Positions 44,164-53,140 are shown, counted from the stretch's first letter. The stretch is 64,000 nucleotides of DNA from an uncultured Chloroflexales bacterium (GCA_937902315.1 CALGUG010000028.1:119083-183082); one strand, 5' to 3'. Translations and numbers: made by a program. Notes: generated from the letters alone by a model not told the origin.

Positions 44164-46794
44164 ATGCCAGCATACCAGACTCATACCCATCGCTTTGGGG
44201 AGATGGTCAGGCAGGAGCAGGCTGCCGATAACCTCCTCCTCTGCGTCGAGCCAACTAATCCCTTCAGTTCTGAAGCGCGCAAAGGCCAACTCTATATACT
44301 GGTGGAAGCCGATATGAAAGCGCCTCGCAGCCCCGAGGCCTGCGAGACGATTCTGCGAACCATCCGTAAAGAGTTTTACAGTCATAGTTCCTTCAGCGTG
44401 ACCTCAGCTCTACGGTATGCTTTACATAGCGCAAATGTTGCACTCTACAAGCAAAACGTCAATCTTCCACCGCAACAGCGCGTATCAGTTGGAATCACCT
44501 GTGCGGTTTTACACGAAGACGATCTTTACATCGGCCAAGTAACACCCTGTCAAGCCTTCGTCTTTCACGAAGGCAAAATGCGGGCCTTTCCCAGCTCGAC
44601 GGCCTGGCGTATCACGCATAAAAGCGTCTTGGGCAGCGTTAAGCCCGGCTCGCTCGGCAGCAGCCTGTCTGTTGAACCAGAACTCTACCGCTCGACCGTG
44701 AAGGCAGGTTCCAGCATTCTGCTCTGTAGCAGTGACCTCGGGCTTTTGCTCGATACCAGCTTTATTCAAGATACGCTTAGCAGCAATGATCCCAATGCGA
44801 TCAGTGCTCAGATCGAAGCGCGCATCGTCGACGCCGATAAGCCGAGTTATGGCTTAGTGATCGCACTGCTGCCGCCGCTTAGCCAAGCTGCTCGTAACGC
44901 GCCGCTCAGCCCTGCGGGCATCGGCGAACGCACCTCGCTGACCTTTCGCAACTTGGGCGAATGGTTCTCCGATGTCGTCAACGAAACGGTTCAGATCTTT
45001 ACCAAACGCGAAAAACCAAAAAATATTCCGCGTTCGGAACGAACCACCATCAAACCCGATGGTCTGAGCCCCAACCCGATCGAGCGTCCGCGCCCGATCG
45101 ATCTTGGCCCAACCTTTGAAGAGCGCCAGAAGGCCACGCAGTCGCCAGAGTTTCAGATTCAACAGCGTTTCCAAGCGGAACAGAAACGCTACGAAGCAGC
45201 GCGCCTCAACCAAGAACACGACGAAGAGGCGCCGCCCTCCTCCTTCTTGGGCGAGTACCCGACCGACCTTCCCACCAACATGCGGCGGATCGACCTAAGC
45301 GACCTGCTCGATAAAACGCCGACCTCGCACCCTTATCAGGCCCAGCACCAGATCCGCCCGCTCGTCGATATGACTTGGAGCGAACGGCTGATGCTGCCTT
45401 TTGTGCGGCTGCGCGAACATTTCGCCCACCGCCAAGCTATGCCACGTTTAGGCGATCGCCCGCGCTACCCGCAGCGCAACTACGCAACCCAAGCCTATAA
45501 GGGCTCGATTCTGCCGCCCAAACGCGAGTCTCCGCCCTTCCCCTGGTTGCTTCTGTTAGTTCTCGTGCTGCTTGTCACAAGCTTGGTGCTCTATGGCATG
45601 AATCAATCGCGCAACCAAGCCGACGAAGCGCTGGCCGAATTTTTGGCGCTGGCCGACCAACGCGTAGCAGAAGTTCGCAGCTCTCCTAACGATCAGATCG
45701 CGCTCGAACGGCTCGATGTACTGCGCGACACACTCGAGCAGATCAGAGTTAGTCCTTTGGTGACTACCACCAATATCACTGTTTGGAATCACTATCAGGA
45801 GCTTCTGCGCGAATACGAGCGCGCTCAAACTGCGCTCCAACGCCTGAGCTTCCTTGAAGATCCTCAGATTCTCACAACCCATCCTTTGCCCAATGGTCGC
45901 TTCCACAATATTGTGGTGCCGCCCCAAGTGGCAACCATCAGCGATACTAACGCGCTGCGCTACATCTATATGCTCGATAGCAGCTCAGAAAACACTGTGC
46001 TCTATCGCGCACCTTTCCGAGGTGGCACAACCGAAACGTTCTTGCGGCCTAACGATCCGATCGGCGATACGGTTGTGGGCAGCGTGCGCGCTCAAGCCTG
46101 GCGCGAAGACAATATCATCGCTATCGACCAAAGCCCGGGCGGCTTCAGTTACTTCTTCCGCAACAACAACCAGTGGGCCTTTAGCCAACTGGCCGGAAGC
46201 GAGCTTTGGGCCACCAATACACCGCTCGATATCGAGATCTACGACGGCAATCTCTACGTCTGGGGTGCAGAAGCAAACCAGATTCTCAAATACACTAGCG
46301 GAAGTTACGCCAACTTGCCAACACCTTGGATTCGCAGTGACCAATTGGGTGAGCGCGACTTCGCGAGTTCGATCGACATGGAGATCGACGGCAATATCTA
46401 TTTGCTGCAAGCAAACGGCACGGTGTTTGTTTTGAGCGGCGGCGCCTTCGAACGCGAGATCGTGCCCGAGGGTATCTCGCCACCGATCAGTGCGGTAACC
46501 CGCTTCTTTGTAACCGGTGGGCCGACCGAAGGTCATATCTTCTTGGTGGACACGCTTAACGAGCGCATCATTCAAATCGATAAGATGACAGGCGTAGTGA
46601 TCCAACAGATTCGTGTTGCAGAAGATTCACCCATTCGGCTCGATTTTCTGACCGATGTCTATGTGGAAGATAGCATCCGGCCGATCCTCTACATCGTCAA
46701 CGGAGGACAAATCATTCGGGCAGATCTGCCGACACCGCCGCGCCCCTTCCAAAGCAGTCCCATGCCAACTGCAACACCGGAAGCAAATCAATGA
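44164..46794 (+). CDS. PP2C-like pseudophosphatase domain fused to a membrane-anchored beta-propeller
   Basis: An 876-residue protein. Residues 1-240 have the order of secondary-structure blocks of a PP2C phosphatase (ADNLLLCVEP, QLYILVEADM, VSVGITCAVLHEDDLYIGQV, SSILLCSSDLGLLL, SYGLVIALLPP), but the metal-binding motifs are gone: the usual DGxGGH is EADMKAP and the usual GDSR is TPCQ. A charged, Pro-rich linker (about 250-450) leads to one membrane segment (about 460-480), a helical stretch (about 482-560) and a propeller-like domain (about 570-860, DIEIYDGNLYVWGAEANQILKY, DMEIDGNIYLLQANGTVFVL). The cytoplasmic part probably binds rather than dephosphorylates. TAGAGG precedes the ATG. Followed by a terminator. 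Confidence 0.75.
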   Translation: MPAYQTHTHRFGEMVRQEQAADNLLLCVEPTNPFSSEARKGQLYILVEADMKAPRSPEACETILRTIRKEFYSHSSFSVTSALRYALHSANVALYKQNVNLPPQQRVSVGITCAVLHEDDLYIGQVTPCQAFVFHEGKMRAFPSSTAWRITHKSVLGSVKPGSLGSSLSVEPELYRSTVKAGSSILLCSSDLGLLLDTSFIQDTLSSNDPNAISAQIEARIVDADKPSYGLVIALLPPLSQAARNAPLSPAGIGERTSLTFRNLGEWFSDVVNETVQIFTKREKPKNIPRSERTTIKPDGLSPNPIERPRPIDLGPTFEERQKATQSPEFQIQQRFQAEQKRYEAARLNQEHDEEAPPSSFLGEYPTDLPTNMRRIDLSDLLDKTPTSHPYQAQHQIRPLVDMTWSERLMLPFVRLREHFAHRQAMPRLGDRPRYPQRNYATQAYKGSILPPKRESPPFPWLLLLVLVLLVTSLVLYGMNQSRNQADEALAEFLALADQRVAEVRSSPNDQIALERLDVLRDTLEQIRVSPLVTTTNITVWNHYQELLREYERAQTALQRLSFLEDPQILTTHPLPNGRFHNIVVPPQVATISDTNALRYIYMLDSSSENTVLYRAPFRGGTTETFLRPNDPIGDTVVGSVRAQAWREDNIIAIDQSPGGFSYFFRNNNQWAFSQLAGSELWATNTPLDIEIYDGNLYVWGAEANQILKYTSGSYANLPTPWIRSDQLGERDFASSIDMEIDGNIYLLQANGTVFVLSGGAFEREIVPEGISPPISAVTRFFVTGGPTEGHIFLVDTLNERIIQIDKMTGVVIQQIRVAEDSPIRLDFLTDVYVEDSIRPILYIVNGGQIIRADLPTPPRPFQSSPMPTATPEANQ

Positions 46795-46802
46795 TATAGT
46801 AC

Positions 46803-46835
46803 ACAGAACGGTTCAATTGATTTGAACCGTTCTGT
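46803..46835 (+). terminator. Terminator hairpin after the PP2C-like gene
   Basis: ACAGAACGGTTCAA pairs perfectly with TTGAACCGTTCTGT (14 bp) around a 5-nt loop, 9 nt after the stop. It is followed by TATC rather than a T-run. Confidence 0.7.
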
Positions 46836-47323
46836 TATCAACAGCTCTTGTTGCTGGCTGACAACGTTTGTACGGCCTTGCCAACAGAGAGCTCTCTTTT
46901 TGTGCCAAACGAGCGCTTGCAGCTTCTGGCACAAAATGATGTACAATACAGATCCATTTTTTATATATTAATCGCTATGTTATGCTGGGTGTTTGTCTTT
47001 CTTCTATCAATTGTGTAAGCAATAAAATAAATAAGGAAATTATTCCCATGCGAAACGGGATAAACTCTTCCTTGAAGAAGGAGTCGCTCGGGTATAACAT
47101 AGGATGTTGTGTTCCATAGATTATACGAAACACATAACAATTGTTCTATAGTTGTAAGAGGTCACCTGCTGCAAAGATGGCTGTAGTCATGCATAAGCCC
47201 AAAGCCTATGCGTTACGACAACCACCTACTCCAGTGTTGATAGTGCTACCTCACTAAGGCATTGTCTGCCGTTAACGAACGTATCACGCAGTTTCACAGT
47301 TAGAGAAAGAGGCTGGATCGATT
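46836..47323. other. Long untranslated leader/promoter region of the TerC-family gene
   Basis: About 490 bp without a gene or dispersed repeat. It contains local pairings such as GCATAAGC/GCCTATGC near 47195-47214. TerC/Alx genes in other bacteria are often under a manganese riboswitch (yybP-ykoY), but its conserved core was not recognised here by eye. Confidence 0.35.
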
Positions 47324-48289
47324 ATGGCCATCCCTGAAATGTGGCTTTGGATTGGGTTCAATGTATTTATTCTTGGGCTTCTCGCCCTTGACTTAGGTGT
47401 TTTCAATCGCAAAGTTCACGTCATCAGCGTACGTGAAGCAGGTATATGGACCGCTGTTTGGGTAAGCTTAGCCCTGATCTTCGCAGGCGGTGTCTTTGCC
47501 TTTGCCGGGCAACAGAAAGCGATCGAATTCGCTACCGGCTACGTCATCGAATACGCGCTAAGCGTTGATAACATCTTCGTTTTTGTACTGCTCTTTACCT
47601 ATTTCCGCGTTCCAGCGGCCTACCAACACCGTGTGCTGTTCTGGGGTATCTTGGGCGCACTCATTATGCGTGGTAGCCTTATCCTGATCGGTTCAGCCCT
47701 GATCGAGCGCTTCACTTGGATCATCTATATCTTTGGGCTTTTCCTGATCTTCACCGGCCTAAAAATGGCCCTCAACCTCAATAACGACGAAGAAGAAGAG
47801 GTTCACCCCGAAAACAACATCGTTGTGCGCATCTTCCGCCGCTTTATGCCCGTTAGCAAAGAACCCCATGGCCCCAAGTTCTTTGTGAAAGAGGCCGGAC
47901 GTTGGGCGGCCACACCGCTCTTTATTGTGCTCTTGATCGTCGAAAGCACCGACCTGATCTTCGCGGTCGACTCGATTCCCGCCATCTTTGGCGTCTCGCA
48001 CGACCCCTTCATCATCTACACTTCCAACGTGTTTGCGATCTTGGGCCTGCGTTCGCTCTACTTCCTGCTCTCGGGCATCATGGATAAGTTCCACTATCTC
48101 AAGGTCGGCCTATCGGTTATTCTGACCTTTGTGGGCGTTAAGATGCTGCTCTCGCACACTGCCTACGCCATCAAGATCGAATACTCGCTCGTGATCATCG
48201 TCGGCGTCTTGGTAACCTCGGTGATCGCCTCGCTGATTCGCAGCAGTCGCCTCGAGAAAGCTGGCAATACGCAAAGCAGTCTTAAGTAG
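47324..48289 (+). CDS. TerC/Alx-family integral membrane protein
   Basis: A 321-residue membrane protein with about nine hydrophobic segments of the TerC family. The conserved acidic motifs are present: SVDNIFVF in the second segment region and ESTDLIFAVDSIPAIF in the later half. Members are linked to tellurite resistance, alkaline pH response and manganese efflux. The acidic loop NNDEEEEVHPENN is cytoplasmic and may bind metal. It is monocistronic with a 34-bp perfect palindrome downstream. Manganese export is the most likely role by family, not shown by context. Confidence 0.92.
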   Translation: MAIPEMWLWIGFNVFILGLLALDLGVFNRKVHVISVREAGIWTAVWVSLALIFAGGVFAFAGQQKAIEFATGYVIEYALSVDNIFVFVLLFTYFRVPAAYQHRVLFWGILGALIMRGSLILIGSALIERFTWIIYIFGLFLIFTGLKMALNLNNDEEEEVHPENNIVVRIFRRFMPVSKEPHGPKFFVKEAGRWAATPLFIVLLIVESTDLIFAVDSIPAIFGVSHDPFIIYTSNVFAILGLRSLYFLLSGIMDKFHYLKVGLSVILTFVGVKMLLSHTAYAIKIEYSLVIIVGVLVTSVIASLIRSSRLEKAGNTQSSLK

Positions 48290-48343
48290 AAGCAGCTGTA
48301 GAGCAAAAGAACAAGTTCTAGCACACAACTCAAAATGCACAGC

Positions 48344-48377
48344 TGGGCCGCTTCGCAAGCGCTTGCGAAGCGGCCCA
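48344..48377. terminator. Perfect 34-bp palindrome, likely bidirectional terminator
   Basis: TGGGCCGCTTCGCAAGC followed directly by its complement, 54 nt after the TerC stop and in the convergent gap with the EamA gene. There is no T-run. Confidence 0.6.
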
Positions 48378-48419
48378 CTTGATTCACACACGAGCTCTGG
48401 CCTCAAGGTCGATCGCGTT

Positions 48420-48504
48420 ATACCAAATCCGGTTATGTATTTGGCCTTCGGCAGATTTGATTTTCTGCGTTACAAGAGTGCAAGTTTTTAAGCCGATTTG
48501 GTAT
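48420..48504. mobile_element. MITE family 2, copy c (short, reverse orientation)
   Basis: ATACCAAATCCGGTT and AAGCCGATTTGGTAT bound only 85 bp, containing GGCCTTCGGCAGA. It is a deletion derivative of the longer copies. Confidence 0.7.
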
Positions 48505-48633
48505 GAAACGTGACTACTATATCTTTCCCTGTCCCTCGTTTGCCCGCATTGCAAGAGTGGAAGTTTTTAAGCGAGCTTCATATCGGTAGCATTGTGTGTC
48601 GAAGGGTCTCTCGGCACACGGCGATATGCACTC

Positions 48634-48738
48634 GGGTGGCGGGCGGGATGTTGATAGCCGTAGGCGGACGCGCTAGCTGCCCTCTTTGGGGAAGAGACCT
48701 CGCCGCTAGCGCGCTAAACACATCAAGCAGATGCCCTC
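48634..48738 (+). repeat. TAGCC repeat copy 12
   Basis: Forward copy, core 48655-48672, beginning GGTGGCGGGCGGGATG and running up to the EamA stop codon. Confidence 0.75.
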
Positions 48739-49704
48739 TTAGATATCTTGAACGACCTTGGCCTCGTTGCGCTTGCGCAGTTGCGGCAAAAGCGAAGCGA
48801 AGCGCAGATTTACAACCGCGATGCCGCCCAAGATCATAAGCGTGCCGAGCAGCAAACGCAGATCGATCACCTCATTTAAAAAGATGCTGCCCAACATGAG
48901 GCCGACCACCGGCACCACATAGGTCACCATCGAAGTGCGGGTCGAGCCCAAAACCCTGATCAGAGGATAGAAGATCAGGTAGGCCGCGAAGGTGTTGAGC
49001 AAGCCCAGTGTTCCCACCGAGGCGATCGTGGCGAAGCTGAGCGAACCCAAAGCAGTCGGAGCTTGAGCGCCCACCAATGGCGCGGCATAGGCCAGCGTGC
49101 CAGCCAAGACAGAGGCAACCGTCATCGAGCCAGCGGCCACCACAAACGGGTCGAGCTTACGCTGCATCGCTTTGCGGCTGTATACTCCGCCGATGCCATA
49201 ACAGAACGAAGCGGCGATTACGGCGGCCTGCCCGAGCAGATACAAGCTGCCGTCGCTGGTGTGGCCCGTGGCCTCGGAACTGCGGCTTGTTAGCACCACA
49301 ATGCCTAGGAAGCCGATCAAGAGGCCGAGCACCTTCTTGAGCGTGATGCGCTCGTCGGGGAAGACGAAGTGAGCGATCAGTAAGGTAAAGAAGGCCGCCG
49401 TACCCTGCAAAACACTCGCCAAGCCGCTTTCGATATGAACCTCGCCCCACGAAATCAGCACAAAGGGTAAAATAGTATTGATCGTACCTAGAAAGAGTAA
49501 GTCGAGGATCCCTTGTCGATCTGTGGGCAAACGTTTACCCTGGAACAAGAGAACGATATGTAAACCGATCGCAGCGATGCCCGTCCGGAAAAAGACCAGT
49601 TGCATGGGCGTCATTTCTTCGACCCCAACCCGAATGAAAAGAAACGACGAACCCCAAATCAGCGATAGTAACCAAAAACCGCCCCAAGCCTGTTTCGTTG
49701 ACAT
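48739..49704 (-). CDS. EamA-family (DMT superfamily) transporter
   Basis: A 321-residue membrane protein with ten hydrophobic segments arranged as two EamA repeats (LLSLIWGSSFLFIRVGVEEMTPMQLVFFRTGIAAIG and the second half from SLYLLGQAAVIAASFCYGIGGVYSRKA). DMT members of this sort export amino acids or other small metabolites. It is divergent from an Lrp/AsnC regulator 117 bp away, a frequent arrangement for amino-acid exporters, so an amino acid is the likely cargo. AAAGGA precedes the ATG. Confidence 0.9.
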   Translation of the reverse strand: MSTKQAWGGFWLLSLIWGSSFLFIRVGVEEMTPMQLVFFRTGIAAIGLHIVLLFQGKRLPTDRQGILDLLFLGTINTILPFVLISWGEVHIESGLASVLQGTAAFFTLLIAHFVFPDERITLKKVLGLLIGFLGIVVLTSRSSEATGHTSDGSLYLLGQAAVIAASFCYGIGGVYSRKAMQRKLDPFVVAAGSMTVASVLAGTLAYAAPLVGAQAPTALGSLSFATIASVGTLGLLNTFAAYLIFYPLIRVLGSTRTSMVTYVVPVVGLMLGSIFLNEVIDLRLLLGTLMILGGIAVVNLRFASLLPQLRKRNEAKVVQDI

Positions 49705-49728
49705 AGGAATCCTTTGTTTTAACTACTT

Positions 49729-49774
49729 TATTGTCTGAGATATTGTCTCAAAACTAGGACAAATGTACAATATC
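49729..49774. promoter_or_regulatory. Candidate Lrp-type binding region between EamA and Lrp genes
   Basis: TATTGTCT occurs twice in tandem (49729-49736 and 49741-49748), and GATATTGT/ACAATATC form an inverted repeat (49739-49746 and 49767-49774), with TTGTC/GACAA nested inside. Phased AT-rich inverted repeats suit an Lrp octamer, but the site is inferred. Confidence 0.5.
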
Positions 49775-49821
49775 AGAACGCAAGGATTTTAGTTTAAAAG
49801 AAAACATTTGGGAGGTAGACA

Positions 49822-50295
49822 GTGGCTTCAAACAACGATTCGCAACCGCTGCTCGACGAGATCGATTGGCGAATTATCGACGCCCTCCAAGAAGATGCCC
49901 GTTTATCTTTTACCGCTTTAGGACAGCTTATCGGCCTATCGCGCCCGGCCGTGGCCGAACGCGTTCACCGCCTCGAAGATCTAGGAATCATTACAGGCTA
50001 TCGCGCCATTATCGACCCGAGCCGCATCGGGCGGCCCATCGTCGCCTTCGTGCGTCTGAGCACCCCGAGCGTTAGCGAGACCAAAGCCGCAGCCCACTTC
50101 ATTCCCAGTCTACCTGAAGTGCAAGAATGTTATCGCAGCCTAGGCGACGACTGCTTCATCATCAAAGTAATCGTCTCATCGATCGGCGAACTCGACAAGG
50201 TGCTCAGCCAACTCCAATCCTATGGCAAAACATCCACCACCATCACGCTCTCGCAGCTCTTCACGCCACGCACGTTAAAGCTCCCACGACCCTAA
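49822..50295 (+). CDS. Lrp/AsnC-family transcriptional regulator
   Basis: A 157-residue regulator: N-terminal winged helix-turn-helix (LDEIDWRIIDALQEDARLSFTALGQLIGLSRPAVAERVHRLEDLGII) and C-terminal RAM effector domain (FVRLSTPSVSE to KTSTTITLSQLF). The GTG start has GGGAGG upstream. It is divergent from the EamA exporter and probably senses an amino acid to control that gene and itself. The promoters and candidate operator lie in the 117-bp gap. Confidence 0.95.
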   Translation: MASNNDSQPLLDEIDWRIIDALQEDARLSFTALGQLIGLSRPAVAERVHRLEDLGIITGYRAIIDPSRIGRPIVAFVRLSTPSVSETKAAAHFIPSLPEVQECYRSLGDDCFIIKVIVSSIGELDKVLSQLQSYGKTSTTITLSQLFTPRTLKLPRP

Positions 50296-50440
50296 ACTGC
50301 GCCTCTGCCGTGAGGAATATCGGCGTACCTAACCGCTCTCTAAGCGCTAAAACGCGCCCTGCTCAAGCATAGACGCAGCAGCCAAAGCCTCCCTCGCTCA
50401 GAATAGCTCTGTTAAAACCCGGCATGGGCAATGCCAACAT

Positions 50441-50448
50441 GCTATAAT
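50441..50448 (+). promoter_or_regulatory. Extended -10 promoter element for the TPR gene
   Basis: GCTATAAT after T (TGCTATAAT), 38 bp before the start codon; no clear -35. Confidence 0.5.
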
Positions 50449-50485
50449 GTGTGGGTAGTTGCTCTCTATTTGAAAGAAAAGTCCC

Positions 50486-51706
50486 ATGGTGCTTGAGCCA
50501 AACTATGCTGCCGCAAAACGTCTTCTAGAGCATGGCCATATGCTTGCAAACGCTCATCGCCACCTCGATGCGGCCTGCGTCTATCGCCAAGCGCTACACC
50601 ACTGTCCCTATCTACGCGAAGCGCATCTTGCCTTGGCGTGTTACTACGAACAGTGTGGTTTGCTAACTAGAGCGGCCGACAGTCTGCGCAGCGCGAGCAA
50701 GCTCCAAGCCGATCTGCCTAGCCTCTACCAGCTCGCTCAACTGTTGAGCAAACTCGAGCGCTTTGATGAGGCGCTCGAAACCTATCAGCATTGTCTAGCA
50801 CTTGCGCCAAACAATCCCACACTCCTCTACGAGCTACTGTTAACCCGCTGCCGTCTCGGCGAGTATAGCAGCGTACTCGAAGAGCTCGATGCGCACAGCG
50901 ATCTACGTCCGTGGCAACAGGCATGCCTACGCGGATACTGCCTTGAAGGTTTACAACGCTACAACGAAGCCCGCGAAGCCTTCCAAGCCGCCCTCGCAGA
51001 GAGCGAAAACCCGACCAGCCAGACCATCGTAGCCGATATCGCCCGTATCGAGCAGCGTCAAAGCGAACAACAACATCGATCACTGCCCGACCTATTGGCC
51101 CAAAGCAACTGCATCTATCTGGGAAACACCTGCGAAAAAGGCCTGCCGCGACCGATCGAGAGCCACTACCACTTCACCTATCCCGATATAGCCCGCACGC
51201 TCCACTGTTTGCAGACGCTCCATCGGCAACAGCCTTGGTCGTGGAAGGTTATCGTCAGTCTCGATAAAACTAGTCAACCGCTCGCTAACGCCATCGCCCA
51301 GCTCTTCGACCTGCCGCTCCGCTCGCTCAACGATCTTCGCCCCGACGACAGCGCTCTGATCGTCGCCACCAGCTCACACAACGGCGACATCTTCCGCCTA
51401 GCGACCGAACGCATTCCCTGTGCATTTACCAGCTTCTGTCTCAGCTTCCAAGAGCAAGCCAGCCGTCAGGTCATCCCCGATATCATCGGGGTCATTAGCC
51501 AACACCACGCCACTCTGCCGTGGGAGGCCGAACTCAGAAAACTCCGCTCTACAGCGGCTCCAGTGGAACACATTCAAGCCTGCCTGAGCCAAGCCTGCAA
51601 CGCCATCATCCAAGCGCTTGCATCGCTTACAGCCCAAAGCCAACCATCGCCCAGCGCGCACCCGAACCACTCGCTTTCGCAACGCCCTCAGATCTCGCCA
51701 GCCTAG
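50486..51706 (+). CDS. Tetratricopeptide-repeat protein
   Basis: A 406-residue soluble protein. The first 210 residues contain about five TPR units (HLDAACVYRQALHHCPYLREAHLAL, YQLAQLLSKLERFDEALETYQHCLALAPNNP and RYNEAREAFQAAL). Residues of about 215-390 form an unassigned alpha/beta-looking domain with no motif I recognise. The tail is Ser/Pro/Gln-rich. TPR regions mediate protein contacts. The UDG-like gene follows after 18 bp, so the two are probably co-transcribed, but no functional link is evident. Confidence 0.75.
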   Translation: MVLEPNYAAAKRLLEHGHMLANAHRHLDAACVYRQALHHCPYLREAHLALACYYEQCGLLTRAADSLRSASKLQADLPSLYQLAQLLSKLERFDEALETYQHCLALAPNNPTLLYELLLTRCRLGEYSSVLEELDAHSDLRPWQQACLRGYCLEGLQRYNEAREAFQAALAESENPTSQTIVADIARIEQRQSEQQHRSLPDLLAQSNCIYLGNTCEKGLPRPIESHYHFTYPDIARTLHCLQTLHRQQPWSWKVIVSLDKTSQPLANAIAQLFDLPLRSLNDLRPDDSALIVATSSHNGDIFRLATERIPCAFTSFCLSFQEQASRQVIPDIIGVISQHHATLPWEAELRKLRSTAAPVEHIQACLSQACNAIIQALASLTAQSQPSPSAHPNHSLSQRPQISPA

Positions 51707-51724
51707 TCGAAGCCGTTTACAGCA

Positions 51725-52393
51725 ATGAATGACCCGATCGAGCAACTTGTCGCCCAACTCGCCGCCCAACCCGTCGCCGAAGACTGCACCAACCAATACG
51801 CGCCTAACGGCGATCCGGGCCAAGATATCCGCCGTGCCAACCTTACGCGCTATCTGCGCCTCGCCATCGCCCGCAAACCCGATCTGCTGTTGCTCGGCGA
51901 AGCGCCCGGCTACCTTGGTTGTCGCCGCACAGGCATTCCTTTTACTAGCGATAAGATCCTTTTGGCGGCTAGCAACGAACACGTCCTTTTCGGGTCCGCC
52001 TACGGCTATCAACATGCGTCCAACGACGGACGTATGCCCGGCGAGCAGACCGCGACCATCGTCTGGCGCTGCTTCGCTCAACACGACCTAATCGCTATCG
52101 GCTGGAACGCTTACCCCTTCCACCCGCATCGCCCGGGCCAGCCCAACAGCAACCGCACTCCGCGCGCCAGCGAGCTGAAACAGGGCCTGCCCTTCTTGCA
52201 AAGTCTGCTGCAACTCCTCGACCCCAATATTCCTCTGGTCGCTATGGGCAATAGCGCTGCCCGCAACCTCGAACAGCTCGGCCTGCCCTACCGCAAAGTG
52301 CGCCACCCCGCCCAAGGCGGAGCGCGCCAATTCGAAGCGGGCATTGCCGAAATTGCCGCCAGCCTCAAGGCTTCCCACCACGCGGGGCACTGA
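51725..52393 (+). CDS. Uracil-DNA glycosylase-superfamily protein
   Basis: A 222-residue protein of the UDG fold. LLLGEAPGYLGCRRTGIPFTSDKILL is the active-site region of this Chloroflexota/Deinococcus-type subfamily, and ATIVWRCFAQHDLIAIGWNAYPFHPHRP and LVAMGNSAARNL and RKVRHPAQGG follow the later UDG motifs, with the HPAQGG loop probing DNA. It should act in base-excision repair or be a distant family member. Residues at about 90-97 (SAYGYQHA) are encoded by a 22-nt stretch identical to the intergenic TAGCC repeat (51994-52015). Confidence 0.82.
   Translation: MNDPIEQLVAQLAAQPVAEDCTNQYAPNGDPGQDIRRANLTRYLRLAIARKPDLLLLGEAPGYLGCRRTGIPFTSDKILLAASNEHVLFGSAYGYQHASNDGRMPGEQTATIVWRCFAQHDLIAIGWNAYPFHPHRPGQPNSNRTPRASELKQGLPFLQSLLQLLDPNIPLVAMGNSAARNLEQLGLPYRKVRHPAQGGARQFEAGIAEIAASLKASHHAGH
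51994..52015 (-). repeat. TAGCC repeat match inside the UDG-like coding region (copy 13)
   Basis: Twenty-two bases, GTCCGCCTACGGC followed by TATCAACAT, are identical to intergenic copies such as that at 63117-63138. It keeps the frame open and encodes SAYGYQH. Confidence 0.7.
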
Positions 52394-52520
52394 TTTTATT
52401 CACCACACGAGACCCAGAGACACAGGTCAAGACACTGTGTCTTTTGAAAGGTGCACCAAATGGGCTGGGCACGGCTTCTTGGGTGAAGCGCGGCTAGGCT
52501 CTCCCCTCTCCTGCTTGTCC

Positions 52521-52697
52521 TGTACATTAGCCACAAATCGACATACGGTCAGCGTTATCTGCCCTCACCCCCCGGCCCCCTCTCCCGCACTGCGGGCGAG
52601 GGGGTGATCTCCCCGTTCTGTGCTCTCAAGGATGATCCCGCGATGGTATGCGAACGATCGCCTTTTGCTGCCGACACGACTTTTGAGTAATGCATAG
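52521..52697. mobile_element. MITE family 1, copy 3 (no hairpin, 10-bp target duplication)
   Basis: A 177-bp element from CTGTACATTAGCC to AATGCATAG. The perfect 10-mer CCTGCTTGTC flanks it on both sides (52511-52520 and 52698-52707). Compared with copies 1 and 2 it lacks the 40-50-bp hairpin segment cleanly. The target is again a CCCTCTCCTGCTTG REP-like unit. Confidence 0.85.
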
Positions 52698-52720
52698 CCT
52701 GCTTGTCGGGGGGTGAGGGC

Positions 52721-53140
52721 CTCAGCTATATTCACCACGCGAGACACTGTGTCTTTTTGCGAGGTGCACCGTGTCGAACCCTTCGACCTGCTCAGGGTAT
52801 GCAAATACGTTGGCTGTGCTTCGGCAAGCTCACCAAGCAAGCCTGTCGAAGCCAACGAACTAAGGCCCTTATGCGGTTTCTTTGCTGACATGCAGCCTAG
52901 CTCCCCCTCTCCTGCTTGCGGGAGAGGGGCCGGGGGTGAGGGCCTCAGCTATATTCACCACGCGAGGCACAAAGGCACTGAGCCTTTGAGGGTTTGCTCG
53001 CACCCTTCGACAGGCTCAGGGCACGAGAGACGTTGGCTGAGCCTATCGAAGCCAACGAACTAAGGCCCTTATGCGGTTTCTTTGCTGACATGCAGCCTAG
53101 CTCCCCCTCTCCTGCTTGCGGGAGAGGGGGCCGGGGGGAT
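52721..53140. repeat. Direct repeat of about 223 bp with REP and TTCGACAGGCTCAGG sequences
   Basis: CTCAGCTATATTCACCACGCGAG begins at 52721 and again at 52944. Both units then contain a CCTTCGACxxGCTCAGGG repeat, CCAACGAACTAAGGCCC and a CCCCTCTCCTGCTTGCGGG palindrome. The first unit differs internally. The second unit is nearly the reverse complement of 56383-56530. Confidence 0.75.

Noticed and set aside
46836..47323. yybP-ykoY manganese riboswitch before the TerC-family gene
   Set aside because: The conserved loop sequences could not be located by eye, so it is not called as a feature.
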